Source of the DNA: CBDIHP01 sp965279195
Lineage (GTDB): Bacteria; Planctomycetota; Planctomycetia; Isosphaerales; Isosphaeraceae
DNA: 64,000 nt
Assembly: GCA_965279195.1 (NCBI GenBank)
Contig: CBDIHP010000038.1
Coordinates: 197,123 to 261,122, forward strand
Direction: 5' to 3'
In this document: positions 8,543 through 17,138 of the stretch, piece after piece
Layout: the number at the start of each line of letters is the position of its first letter
How positions within the stretch are numbered: the stretch's first letter is position 1
Made by a program: the position numbers and the translations under genes
The notes under the pieces: model-generated
What the model saw: only the letters and a program-made list of their open reading frames with translations
Databases searched by the model: none
What the model was told of the DNA's origin: nothing

Positions 8543-9096
8543 GGACAGGACTCCGCCATCGGGGGGGATTCTGGAGATGTTCACCTGCGCTCGGTTGTCG
8601 GGTCCCCCGGAATATGGACACGCATCCCGGCCGCACGTTCGCGGCGACATGAGGCGAGGCGGCGGCGACGACGATCCCCGAGAACATCCGACGGTCGGGG
8701 ATCGCCCGACTCCCCGCAGCCCGCAGGACCTGCCGTCGAGGTTGCTCACTGATCAGAAGAGGAGTGACGCGATTACCTAGGCATTTGCTTCGATCTGGGG
8801 CCGGTTCGGGTGCCACTTGCTCGGCCAGTGCGAGGGAAGTCCCTGGCGGATCAGGCGCACTCAGAACACCCGAGACGCCCTGTCCGACGCCCATGTTCCT
8901 GCCGTCGCCACCGTCGCACTGGCCGAGCCGGTGGCACCCGAACCGACTCCAAATGGGTGCGGCACACGGTGGGTTCCGCGATAGAGCGACAAGAGGGAGA
9001 ATTATTCTGGAGCCGATCGAGCAGCTGTGACACAGATTCCACAGCGCCTCGATGCGCCGAGGGCACGGACCGGCGACGTTTTGCTGATGACGATCC
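8543..9096. other. Gene-free stretch, except for one inverted-repeat element
   Basis: No open frame here on either strand has convincing start, ribosome-binding site or protein character. The only structure seen is the long inverted repeat at 8802-8945. The promoter for the oxygenase gene should lie just above 8543, but I cannot point to its boxes. Confidence 0.5.
8802..8945. repeat. Inverted-repeat element with 32-bp arms (family F)
   Basis: Arms 8802-8833 and 8914-8945 are inverted copies at 30 of 32 positions. The only differences are the two central bases between CGGTTCGGGTGCCAC and GCTCGGCCAGTGCGA. The 80-bp interior encodes nothing recognisable. The size matches the other intergenic inverted-repeat elements of this window, but the arm sequence is different. 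Confidence 0.8.
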
Positions 9097-9348
9097 TCAC
9101 GAGCGATCTCTCAGCCGCTCCAGGGTGGCGATGTCGTCGGCGAGGTCCTGCAACATCGGCCGCTGGATGGCGATCTGCCGGTTCGTGAGTTCCTGCTCGA
9201 ATTCGACCCGGCTCATCCCGGCCATCTTCGCAGCCGGCCAGAGATGCAGCTTCCCGATGTCGAACATCCGGCAGGCGATCTCGACGAGGGCCTCGCTCTC
9301 CGACAGGCCGGCCTGGCGCAGGGTCTCATCGGAGATCACGACGGGCAT
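9097..9348 (-). CDS. UPF0175 family small protein
   Basis: From the ATG at 9348 (GGAG about 8 nt upstream) the product has 83 residues and starts MPVVISDETLRQAGLSE. The pattern of a first helix with SEALVEIACRMFDIGKL followed by AAKMAGMSRVEFEQELTNR matches the UPF0175 family: short proteins with a helix-turn-helix-like core, often found as possible antitoxin partners of PIN toxins. No PIN-domain gene is adjacent, so a toxin-antitoxin role is not supported here. The C-terminal region (QDLADDIATLERL) is slightly longer than the core domain. Confidence 0.75.
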   Translation of the reverse strand: MPVVISDETLRQAGLSESEALVEIACRMFDIGKLHLWPAAKMAGMSRVEFEQELTNRQIAIQRPMLQDLADDIATLERLRDRS

Positions 9349-9408
9349 GGTCAGGACTCCTTCGATACCGGGGCGATCCTCCCTCAAATCATACGACCCT
9401 CGGCCGTT

Positions 9409-10578
9409 TCAGACCACGACCCGCAGCCGCTTGAGCCGCTCGACGGCCGCGTCGAGGGTGGCGTCGGTCTTGCAGAAGCAGAAGCGGATGAGGTTCTTGC
9501 CGAGTTCCTTGTCGCGGAAGAAGCTGGAGCCGGGGACGGTGGCGACGCCGATGTCGCGGACGAGGTAGCGGGCGAACTCGACGTCGTCGACGGCACCGAA
9601 GGCGGTGATGTCGGCCATGACGTAGTAGGCACCCTGGGGCGGGTCGAGGTCGAAGCCGACCTGGAGTAACGCCGAGCAGAGCTTGTCGCGGCGGGCCTGG
9701 TAGTCGGCGGCGAGCTTCGTGTAGTATTCGCGGGGCATGCGGTAGGCGAAGGCCCCGGCGGCCTGGAGCGGGGCGGCGGCGCCGATCGAGACGAAGTCGT
9801 GGATCTGGCGGAAGGTCTGGGTGAGGTGCGGCGGGGCCAGGATGGTGCCGATCCGCCATCCGGTGACGGAGTAGGTCTTGGACATCCCGCCGACCGTCAC
9901 CGAGCGTTCCCACATTCCGTCGAGGCCGGCCAGGGCGACGTGCTGGCGGCCGTCGTAGAGGATGTGCTCGTAGATCTCGTCCGTGATGGCGATGACGTCC
10001 CACTTGCGGCAGAGTTCGGCGACCTTCTCCAGCTCCTCGCGGGTCAAGACGGTGCCGGTGGGGTTGTTCGGGTTGCAGAGGATGATGGCCTTGGTCTTGT
10101 CGTTGAACGCGGCGGCCAGCTCGTCGAAGTCGAACGTCCAGCCCGGCGGGCGGATGGGCACGAACCGGGGCGTCGCGCCGGCGAGGACGCAGTCGGGCCA
10201 GTAGTTCTCGTAGAACGGCTGGGTGAGGATGACCTCGTCGCCGGGGTTGATGAGGCTGATGAGCGTCACCAGCATCGCCTCGGTGCTGCCGCAGGTGACG
10301 GTGATCTCGGTGTCGGGGTCGATCTTCAGGCCGAGGTGCCAGTCGGCGTGCTCGGCGATGCCCGAGCGGAGGTCCGCCGCGCCCCAGGTGATGGCGTACT
10401 GGTTGATGTCGCCCTCGATGGCCCGGCAGGCGGCGGCCTTGAGCTCGGCCGGGGCGGGGAAGTCGGGCATCCCCTGCGCGAGGTTCACGGCCTGGTGCTT
10501 CCGGGCCTCGATCGACATGCCCCGGATCACGCTCTCGGTGAACCGCGACGCCTTCAATGAGAGCAAGGGATGCTGCAT
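9409..10578 (-). CDS. Class I/II PLP-dependent aminotransferase
   Basis: The 389-residue protein is a fold-type I aminotransferase of the aspartate/methionine/kynurenine aminotransferase group. NPNNPTG is at 169-175, the cofactor-contacting Asp is in ITDEIYE (D200), the Schiff-base lysine is K234 in GGMSKTYSVTGWRIG, and the substrate-carboxylate arginine lies in LIRFCFCK near the C-terminus. Start ATG at 10578 gives MQHPLLSLKASRF, a normal length for the family. It moves amino groups between an amino acid and a 2-oxo acid in the cytoplasm. Exact substrate preference cannot be read. It is divergent from the LEPR-XLL gene at 10930. Confidence 0.92.
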   Translation of the reverse strand: MQHPLLSLKASRFTESVIRGMSIEARKHQAVNLAQGMPDFPAPAELKAAACRAIEGDINQYAITWGAADLRSGIAEHADWHLGLKIDPDTEITVTCGSTEAMLVTLISLINPGDEVILTQPFYENYWPDCVLAGATPRFVPIRPPGWTFDFDELAAAFNDKTKAIILCNPNNPTGTVLTREELEKVAELCRKWDVIAITDEIYEHILYDGRQHVALAGLDGMWERSVTVGGMSKTYSVTGWRIGTILAPPHLTQTFRQIHDFVSIGAAAPLQAAGAFAYRMPREYYTKLAADYQARRDKLCSALLQVGFDLDPPQGAYYVMADITAFGAVDDVEFARYLVRDIGVATVPGSSFFRDKELGKNLIRFCFCKTDATLDAAVERLKRLRVVV

Positions 10579-10929
10579 CGCCGCAGGATCTCGACAGGAA
10601 AGGGAGAGGGGTTCCAATGCACCGCGCCGGGCCGCCCATGATAGCCGCTCGGCGGCCCCCCGGCCAAGCGAGACCGGACAATCGCCAGGGGCGGCACGTC
10701 CGGCAAAATTTGCCCGTCCGTCGCCCGCGGACTTGCCCCCGGCCGCTTCGGCCCGAATTCTTCCGCGACGCGTCAAAGCTCGCCGATACCATCCCAGGAA
10801 CAGGGTGCCCGGCGCGTCCCGAAGGGGCGTCGAGCGTCCGCGTGCCGTTTCGGGGCACGGCGGACGGTCCGGGGGCACCGCGAAGGGATTCGCGCCTGGG
10901 GCGCGTCCGGGATCTCCCTCGGGGAAAGG
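10579..10929. other. Divergent intergenic region, no gene seen
   Basis: This 351-bp gap lies between the divergent aminotransferase and LEPR-XLL genes and must contain both promoters. No gene, clear -35/-10 pair or long repeat was recognised. Confidence 0.45.
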
Positions 10930-11838
10930 ATGTATCCGATGTTTCAGACGCGCGCGGATCGCCAGAATGCCCGGCGACGGGGCTTCCAGCCCAGCATCGA
11001 AGGCCAGCGGCTCGAGCCCCGCGTCCTGCTCGCGACCGTGCCCGCCACCGTCAAGCAGGGAGGGTTCACGTTCTCGGTGGCGGCCGGCGGCCAGGCGTTG
11101 CGGATCCGCGACATCGACGGCGAGTACTTCTACCTCGTCGTCACCGGCGGCGGCAGCGTCCGCGCCCAGGCGGCGGCCAACGGCCGGGTGAACATCATCC
11201 TCGACGGCACCACCGACCGCTCCGACCTCTCGATCAACCCCTACACCCCCGCCCCGGGCAAGAACAGCGCGCACACGTTCCGCAACTCGCTCTCCGCCGG
11301 CAACGGCCTGCTGCTGGTCAACAACATCGTGGTCAGCACCGGCCAGATGAACTCGATCCTCGGCTACAAGACGGCCAACCTCTACGGGTCGATCCACCTG
11401 ACCGGCAACAACCCGATCGACCGGATCGCGTTCAACGCCATCGCGCCCGGTGCGTCGATCACGACCCAGGGCGACATCAACACCCTGGAGATCTTCCGCG
11501 ACCTGACCCTCAACGGCACGGGCACAGGCATCCGGGTCGGCCGGGACCTGAACTTCCTCCACGTCGGCGGCAACCTCACGATCGCCAACACCTCGAACCT
11601 GATCATCACCCGCGACGTCGGGCTCCAGGCCCAGGCGGCCAAGGGGACCGGGATCGCCGGCCAGGGCGCGCTGATCGAGGGCAATGTTGTGGTCGGGCCC
11701 GGCAGCACGCTCACGATCGGCCGCAGCATCGTGAACATCTTCCTCGTCAACGGCACGACCGCCGGCGCCAGCCGGATCTTCATCGGCAACGCCGCCACGA
11801 GGGGCAACTACATCTCCCGCGGCGGCTTCGTCGCCTGA
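10930..11838 (+). CDS. Exported LEPR-XLL-motif protein, beta-rich, function unknown
   Basis: The product of about 302 residues begins with a basic stretch and then IEGQRLEPRVLLATV. LEPRVLL is the planctomycete LEPR-XLL motif found at the start of many exported proteins. The rest is rich in short beta strands with repeating phrases (LYGSIHLTGN, LNGTGTGIRVGRDLNFLHVGGNLTI, IARNVG-like turns), compatible with a small right-handed beta-helix. Two ATG codons compete: 10930, and 10939, where an AAAGG lies at better spacing. The true start may be the latter. There are no catalytic motifs. A surface or extracellular structural role is inferred. Confidence 0.7.
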   Translation: MYPMFQTRADRQNARRRGFQPSIEGQRLEPRVLLATVPATVKQGGFTFSVAAGGQALRIRDIDGEYFYLVVTGGGSVRAQAAANGRVNIILDGTTDRSDLSINPYTPAPGKNSAHTFRNSLSAGNGLLLVNNIVVSTGQMNSILGYKTANLYGSIHLTGNNPIDRIAFNAIAPGASITTQGDINTLEIFRDLTLNGTGTGIRVGRDLNFLHVGGNLTIANTSNLIITRDVGLQAQAAKGTGIAGQGALIEGNVVVGPGSTLTIGRSIVNIFLVNGTTAGASRIFIGNAATRGNYISRGGFVA

Positions 11839-11856
11839 CGCCGCCCATGGCATCCG

Positions 11857-11892
11857 GGGCGGGACCGCAGTCTCTTGGCGACGGTCCCGCCC
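11857..11892 (+). terminator. Probable hairpin terminator after the LEPR-XLL gene
   Basis: GGGCGGGACCG (11857-11867) pairs perfectly with CGGTCCCGCCC (11882-11892) across a 14-nt loop, 18 bp after the stop codon. A further copy of GGGCGGGACCG follows at about 11907, so this may also be a small repeat. There is no T tract. Confidence 0.5.
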
Positions 11893-12062
11893 GCTCGCCC
11901 CGTGCGGGGCGGGACCGCCCTGTTGCCAGGGGCGCGGCAATGGTAAGATCGAAGCATACTCGACCCCCTATCCGACGGGGGCCCCGGTTCTTCCGGGGAA
12001 GCTCGGCCCGCGACGTCTCGGGTTTGCCCCCCGTTCGGATAGTCGGACGGTGAGGTGCAGCC

Positions 12063-13028
12063 ATGACCCGCTTCCAGCATATCCTGGTCACCATGGACCG
12101 CGACCCCGCCCCCGAGGCGGTGCTCGCACAGGCGGAGCGCCTGGCCCGGGCGGCCGGGGCGAAGATCACGCTCCTCTCGGTGATCGAAGACCTCCCCTGG
12201 TATGCCCGGCTCGGATTCCCGCCGGCCGATGACATCCAGGCCCTCGTCGCCGGCCATCGGGGCGAGGCGATCGCGAAGGCCGCCGCCGGGCTGAAGGCCA
12301 GGGGCATCCGGGCCGACGCCGTGGTCGTACGCGGCCGGCCGCATGACGAGACCGTCCGGGAGGCGATCCGGGGCGACGTCGACCTGGTCATCAAGGCCGC
12401 CGACCCCGTCGCGCCGGTCTCCGCAACCACCGGCGACATGCGTTTGTTGCGGAACTGCCCGTGCCCGGTCCTCCTCCTCCGGCCCGGGCAGGGGGCGTCG
12501 CCGTTCGCGACGGTCCTCGCCACCGTCGACCCGACGCCCCCGGAGGACGCGACCGACGCCCTCGGCCTCCGCACCGAGTTCGACGACCGCGACCCGACCC
12601 TCGACCGGAAGGTGCTCGACCTCGCCTCCACCTTCGTCGCGCCGGAGGGCACGCTGCATGTCCTCCACGCCTGGGGCGTGCCGGGCGAGGACCTGCTCCG
12701 GAGCGAGACCCTCCTGTCGGCCGACCAGGTCGACGCGTACGTCGAGAATGCCGAGTCGACCGCGCGGGCCTCGCTCGACCGCCTGCTCGGAGCAACCCCT
12801 CCCCCCGCCGCGACGCGGCGCGTCCACCTCGTGAAGGGGACGGTCGACGAGGAGATCGCCGCCTTCGCCGACCGGGAGAAGGTCGAGCTCGTCGTCATGG
12901 GGACCGTCGCCCGGGTCGGCTTTCACGCCTTCCTGATGGGGAACACGGCCGAGACGATCCTGTCGCGCGTCGGGTGCTCGATCCTGGCCGTGAAGCCCGA
13001 GGGCTTCGCCTCGCCGATCAAGGCCTGA
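12063..13028 (+). CDS. Tandem universal stress protein (two UspA domains)
   Basis: The 321-residue protein holds two Usp folds, about 1-145 and 165-318. Each starts with the typical beta strand and HIL/HVLHAW motifs. The second domain keeps an ATP-binding-like loop, VVMGTVARVGFHAFLMGNTAE, close to the G-x2-G-x9-G-S/T pattern. The first domain is more degenerate, as in UspE-type tandem proteins. A GAGG lies just before the ATG at 12063. It is convergent with the Ser/Thr kinase gene and the two coding ends overlap by 11 bp. It is cytoplasmic, with a likely role in stress survival; the ligand is not known. Confidence 0.9.
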   Translation: MTRFQHILVTMDRDPAPEAVLAQAERLARAAGAKITLLSVIEDLPWYARLGFPPADDIQALVAGHRGEAIAKAAAGLKARGIRADAVVVRGRPHDETVREAIRGDVDLVIKAADPVAPVSATTGDMRLLRNCPCPVLLLRPGQGASPFATVLATVDPTPPEDATDALGLRTEFDDRDPTLDRKVLDLASTFVAPEGTLHVLHAWGVPGEDLLRSETLLSADQVDAYVENAESTARASLDRLLGATPPPAATRRVHLVKGTVDEEIAAFADREKVELVVMGTVARVGFHAFLMGNTAETILSRVGCSILAVKPEGFASPIKA

Positions 13029-14382
13029 CCTTCGGACCCGGCGGCGGGCCCGGGGCGGGCGCGTCGGGCGGCGACGACGGCACCTTCGGGATCGGGGGCA
13101 CCGGCGGCCTCGGCTTCGCCCGGTCGGGCCGGACCGAGAAATAGATGAACGCCGCGAACAGCGCGATCGGTAACGCGACGAACAGCAGGAAGTTCCGGAT
13201 CGCCCGGAAGAAGAACGACACCCCCTGCTTCAGGTCCGACGCGAAGCTGTCGTGCGCGACCGGCCGCAACCGCGTCGCCGTGCGCCCCGACTTCTTCGGC
13301 TTCGCCTCGACGGGTTTCGGCTGCGCGAACGCCACGGGGGCCTTCGAGCGGTCGTCGAGGTAGTCGGTCAGGGCCTCGCTCAGCTCGTCCATGCCGGCGA
13401 ACCGGTGCGAGGGGTCCTTCGACATCGCCTTCAGGCAGATCGCATCCAGCCTCGGGTCGATCCCCGCCAGGCACGTCGACGGGGCCGAGGCCTCCTCGTT
13501 GAGGATCTTCTGGAACAGCAGCCCGAACCCGCCGGCGTCGAACGGCAGTCGTCCGACGAGCAGGCGGTAGAGCAGCACGCCCAGGCTGTAGATGTCGGTC
13601 GCCGGGCCGATGGCGCGGTCGTTGTTGACCTGCTCTGGCGACATGTAGGCCGGGGTCCCGAGCGCCTCGTGCGTGAGCGACGGCCCCTCGGAGTCCAGGG
13701 TCTTCGCCAGGCCGAAGTCCATCAGGATCGGCACGCCGTCGGGCGTGATCATCACGTTCGACGGCTTGAGGTCGCGGTGGATGATCCGGGCCCGGTGGGC
13801 GACCGAGAGCACCCGGGCGATCGTGCGCACCAGCGACGCCGCCTCGCGCTGGGGGATCGTCCCCTCGGCTTCGAGCTTCTGGGACAGCGTCCTCCCCTCG
13901 ACGAACGCCATCGCCAGGAACGGCGGGTCCTCGCTGACCTCGAACACCGGGCAGGAGTTGGGGTGGTGGAACCGCGCGGCCGCCTCGGCCTCGCGGGTCA
14001 GCCGGTGCCACGCCCGGGGGTCGCTCTGCCTGGGGATCTTCAGGGCCACCCGGCGCTTCATGCGGACGTCGTACGCCAGCAGGACCCGGCCCATCCCCCC
14101 CTCGCCGAGGACCCTCTGCCCGCCCAGATCATCCTTCTCGATCCGGTACCGGCCGCCGAAGAGGTCGGACGGGCTGTAGGAGCCGGTGTCCTCGCCCGCG
14201 GAGGTCCCCGCGAGGGTCGCGTCGTCGCAAACCGGGGCCGCCGTCTGGTCGGGATCGGCCAGCGTCGGGCTTTCGAACGGGCTGAGGCACTTCGGACAGC
14301 GCGGCGTCGAGCCGTCGGTGAGGCTGTCGTCGACGTTCAAGGTCCCCCCGCAGCGGGTGCAGACCATCGGGACATACGCCAT
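13018..14382 (-). CDS. Membrane Ser/Thr protein kinase with N-terminal zinc ribbon
   Basis: The 454-residue protein starts with a small zinc-ribbon pattern (CTRC at 8-11 and CPKC at 29-32). A complete Hanks-type kinase follows: glycine loop GEGGMGRV (93-100), VALK lysine K115, catalytic HRDLKPSN (202-209), DFG (222-224) and GTPAYMSPEQ activation segment. After the kinase comes a linker and one membrane span (FLLFVALPIALFAAFIYF, about 400-418), then a short Pro-rich tail (PRPPVPPIPKVP). The kinase therefore faces the cytoplasm and only a short tail is outside, so there is no large sensor domain. It is convergent with the stress-protein gene. All catalytic residues are present. Confidence 0.93.
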   Translation of the reverse strand: MAYVPMVCTRCGGTLNVDDSLTDGSTPRCPKCLSPFESPTLADPDQTAAPVCDDATLAGTSAGEDTGSYSPSDLFGGRYRIEKDDLGGQRVLGEGGMGRVLLAYDVRMKRRVALKIPRQSDPRAWHRLTREAEAAARFHHPNSCPVFEVSEDPPFLAMAFVEGRTLSQKLEAEGTIPQREAASLVRTIARVLSVAHRARIIHRDLKPSNVMITPDGVPILMDFGLAKTLDSEGPSLTHEALGTPAYMSPEQVNNDRAIGPATDIYSLGVLLYRLLVGRLPFDAGGFGLLFQKILNEEASAPSTCLAGIDPRLDAICLKAMSKDPSHRFAGMDELSEALTDYLDDRSKAPVAFAQPKPVEAKPKKSGRTATRLRPVAHDSFASDLKQGVSFFFRAIRNFLLFVALPIALFAAFIYFSVRPDRAKPRPPVPPIPKVPSSPPDAPAPGPPPGPKVRP

Positions 14383-14634
14383 GAGACCGGCTCTCGGCTC
14401 GGAACTGTCTGAGGGCGATCGGGTCGCCCGATCGAGATCGGATATTGTTCGCGCGTGCCGGGCCGCGGGGCAAGGCCAACCCGATGCTCAGTCGGGAACA
14501 GGTCGGCAGGAGATTTTCCGAAAACGTTCGACAGCCTGAATCCGCGGGACGTCCGATCGCGAATACCCAGGTGTGCCCGGCTCGAGACGGGCGGAACGAA
14601 CCCACGCGAAGAACCGCCCCGAGGATTGATCCCA

Positions 14635-16428
14635 ATGCCGCCGCGATCCTGGCTCGCCCTGCTGCTCACCGCCGCGTCGACGACCGCCATGGCCTACGAC
14701 GAGGACGCCTGCCCGTCGCAGAAGTCCGCCCCGAAGCGGGTGGTCTTCACCGCGCAGAAGAAGTCCCAGAAGGAGAGGCCCCAGCTCAACCTGCTGGAGA
14801 CGGCGTCCTCGACCGGCAAGTTCACCGCCCTGGTCAACGCCGTGGCCGCGTCGGGCCTGATCGACGTGCTGGTCGGCCACCAGGATTACACGATCCTGGC
14901 CCCGACCGACCAGGCGTTCCGCAACCTCCCCGCGTCGGACATCGAGGCCCTGCTCAAGGTCGAGAACCGGGCCAAGCTGAAGGAGATCCTGACCTACCAC
15001 GTCATCAAGGGGCGCATCACGGCCGAGGAACTGGCCGAGAAGTCCTCCGCGATCACCCTCAACGGCGCGAAGGTGACGATCGCCTCGAACAAGAAGGGGC
15101 TGGCGATCAACGAGGCCACGGTCCTCCAGGCCGACATCCGCTGCACCAACGGCGTGATCCACGTCATCGACCGCGTGCTCACCCCCGCGGAGCCCGACAT
15201 CCTGACCATCGTCGAGCGCACGGGCAGCTTCAAGACCCTGCTCGCCGCGATCAAGGCCGCGGGGCTCACCGACGCCCTGGAGGCCGACGGCCCCTTCACG
15301 CTCTTCGCCCCGAGCGATGAGGCGTTCGCGAAGCTCCCCAAGGAGACCCTCAAGGATCTCCTCGATCCCCACAACAAGCAGGCGCTCGTGGATGTCCTGA
15401 AGCTCCACGTCGTCGCGAAGGATTACGAGGCGTCCGACCTCGCGGGGCTGAAGTCGGTCCCCACCCTGCTCGATGGCAAGTCGCTGGCGATCACCACCCG
15501 GGGAGATCGACTCAAGGTCAACGGCGTCTCGGTGATCCGGGCCGACCTCAAGGCCGGCAACGGGATCATCCACGCGGTCGATGAGGTCCTCAGCCCCGGG
15601 CCCAAGGCCCCCCGCCTGCTCGAACTGGCCGCGTCGAAAGGCCAGTTCAAGACCCTGATCGCCGCCGTCAAGGCCGCGGGCCTCGCCGATGCCCTCCAGT
15701 CCGACGGCCCCTTCACGCTCTTCGCACCGACGGACGCCGCCTTCGCCAGGATCCCGAAGGCGAAGCTCAAGGCGCTCCTCGACCCCCACAACAAGCAGGC
15801 CCTGGTGGACTTGCTCAAGCTCCACGTGATCCCCGGCAAGTTCAAGGAGAACCAGCTCGCGTCGAAGGGGAGCGTGGGCAGCTTGCTGGAAGGGAAATCC
15901 CTGACCTTCGGCGGCTCGGAACTCAAGGTCAACGGGGTGAAATTGATCGAGACCGACATCCCCGCCGGCAACGGCCTGATCCACGTGGTGGACGAGGTGC
16001 TCAGCCCGAACGGCAAGCGGACCGGCGTGCTCGAGGTGGCGGAGTCGAAGGGCCAGTTCAAGGTCCTGCTGGCCGCGCTCAAGGCCACCGGCCTGGACGA
16101 GGCGGTCGAGGAGGACGGCCCGTTCACGATCCTCGCCCCGACCGACGCCGCCTTCGCCAAGATCCCCGCCGACAAGCTCAAGGCGCTGCTCCAGCCGTCG
16201 GGGCGTGGGGACCTCGCCCAGATCCTCAAGTATCACGTCCTCCCCGGCAAGCAGAAGGCCTCCAGCCTCTTCCGCGCCGGCAAGGCGAAGACCATCCTGG
16301 GGGGCAAGACCGTCGAGTTCGACTTCGAAGACGGCCGGCTGACCGTGAACCAGTCGAAGTTCCTCGCGACCGACGTCCCCGCCGGCGAGAGCCTGATTCA
16401 CGTGATCGACAGCGTGCTGATCCCGTGA
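14635..16428 (+). CDS. Secreted protein with four fasciclin (FAS1) domains
   Basis: From the ATG at 14635 (GAGGA 9 nt upstream) the product has 597 residues, with signal peptide MPPRSWLALLLTAASTTAMA. It contains four tandem FAS1 domains of about 130 residues. Each shows the H1 box (YTILAPTDQAF, FTLFAPSDEAF, FTLFAPTDAAF, FTILAPTDAAF) and the H2 box ending in IHVIDRVL, IHAVDEVL, IHVVDEVL and IHVIDSVL. Domains 2 and 3 are especially alike (DPHNKQALVDVLKLHV and DPHNKQALVDLLKLHV), pointing to recent internal duplication. FAS1 proteins mediate adhesion at the cell surface. It is followed by a family B repeat element and then the sigma factor operon. Confidence 0.93.
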   Translation: MPPRSWLALLLTAASTTAMAYDEDACPSQKSAPKRVVFTAQKKSQKERPQLNLLETASSTGKFTALVNAVAASGLIDVLVGHQDYTILAPTDQAFRNLPASDIEALLKVENRAKLKEILTYHVIKGRITAEELAEKSSAITLNGAKVTIASNKKGLAINEATVLQADIRCTNGVIHVIDRVLTPAEPDILTIVERTGSFKTLLAAIKAAGLTDALEADGPFTLFAPSDEAFAKLPKETLKDLLDPHNKQALVDVLKLHVVAKDYEASDLAGLKSVPTLLDGKSLAITTRGDRLKVNGVSVIRADLKAGNGIIHAVDEVLSPGPKAPRLLELAASKGQFKTLIAAVKAAGLADALQSDGPFTLFAPTDAAFARIPKAKLKALLDPHNKQALVDLLKLHVIPGKFKENQLASKGSVGSLLEGKSLTFGGSELKVNGVKLIETDIPAGNGLIHVVDEVLSPNGKRTGVLEVAESKGQFKVLLAALKATGLDEAVEEDGPFTILAPTDAAFAKIPADKLKALLQPSGRGDLAQILKYHVLPGKQKASSLFRAGKAKTILGGKTVEFDFEDGRLTVNQSKFLATDVPAGESLIHVIDSVLIP

Positions 16429-16432
16429 ATGG

Positions 16433-16576
16433 TGTAGGGTGTGGTACCTCGCGGACCGTCGGTCCGCGACCACCGCACCCAGGACGGCGGTTGCCATGAC
16501 GGGATCGCGTCCCGGCGGGGCCCGATGTGGGTGCGGTGGACGCGGACCGGTGGTCCGCGTGGCACCGCACCCTACA
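16433..16576. repeat. Family B inverted-repeat element
   Basis: This 144-bp element starts TGTAGGGTGTGGT and ends ACCGCACCCTACA. Two inner hairpins are visible: CGCGGACC/GGTCCGCG at 16450-16468 and again at 16540-16558. It fills the gap between the fasciclin gene and the sigma factor, stopping 10 bp before the GTG start, so the sigma mRNA leader is largely repeat sequence. Related ends occur at 3931-3942 and at 24332-24439. Confidence 0.85.
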
Positions 16577-16586
16577 AGGAATCATT

Positions 16587-17138
16587 GTGAACGTCCTCGA
16601 ACGCATCGCCGCCGGAGATCGGGCCGCCGTGGGGGAGTGCCTTTCCCTCCACGGCGGCCTCGTCTGGTCGCTGGCGAGGCGGTATTGCCGCGACCGCGCG
16701 GAGGCCGAGGATGCGACCCAGGAGATCTTCCTCGACCTCTGGACCTCCGCCGCGCGATACCGCCCCGAACTCGGCTCCGAATCGACGTTCGTCGCCACCA
16801 TCGCCCGGCGTCGGCTGATCGACCGCAACCGCAAGGCCTCCCGCGAGCCCGAGTCGGTGCCGATCTCGCCCGAGGTCGCCAACATCCTCGACCGCCCCTG
16901 CGACGCCCAACGCCTGGCCGACGCCCGCGACGAGGCCGAGCGGGTCCGCGAGGCGCTCGGGTCGCTCAGCGACGATCAACAGAACGTGCTCACGCTCTCG
17001 CTCGAACATGGCCTGACCTACGACCAGATCGCCCGGCAGACCGCCCTGCCCCTGGGGACCGTCAAGACGCACGCCAGGCGCGGCCTGATCGCCCTCCGCG
17101 AACGCCTCGCCGCCCGCGCCGAGGAACCCCGCCCATGA
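16587..17138 (+). CDS. ECF-type RNA polymerase sigma factor
   Basis: I choose the GTG at 16587 (AAGGA 7 nt upstream, product MNVLERIAAGDR) because the open frame upstream is family B repeat. The protein has 183 residues. Sigma-70 region 2 is seen as YCRDRAEAEDATQEIFLDLWTSAARYRPE, with FVATIARRRLIDRNRK. Region 4 has LSDDQQNVLTLSLEHGLTYDQIARQTALPLGTVKTHARRGL, a clear helix-turn-helix. It directs RNA polymerase to a small regulon. The next gene overlaps by 4 bp (ATGA) and encodes its presumed anti-sigma factor, as in the SigK/RskA arrangement. Confidence 0.93.
   Translation: MNVLERIAAGDRAAVGECLSLHGGLVWSLARRYCRDRAEAEDATQEIFLDLWTSAARYRPELGSESTFVATIARRRLIDRNRKASREPESVPISPEVANILDRPCDAQRLADARDEAERVREALGSLSDDQQNVLTLSLEHGLTYDQIARQTALPLGTVKTHARRGLIALRERLAARAEEPRP

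Noticed and set aside
9097..9348. Toxin-antitoxin module at the UPF0175 gene
   Set aside because: No PIN-domain or other toxin gene is adjacent; the neighbours are an aminotransferase and a gene-free stretch.
8810..9568. A 252-codon plus-strand frame across the UPF0175 gene
   Set aside because: It overlaps the better supported UPF0175 and aminotransferase genes on the other strand and covers the inverted repeat at 8802.
13018..13028. Overlapping stop region of the stress protein and kinase genes as a sign of frameshift
   Set aside because: The genes are convergent on opposite strands and both end normally. An 11-bp tail overlap is ordinary.
16439..17134. Long upstream extension of the anti-sigma frame through the sigma gene
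   Set aside because: The ATGA overlap at 17135 gives a natural start, and the upstream part lies in the repeat and in the sigma gene in another frame.
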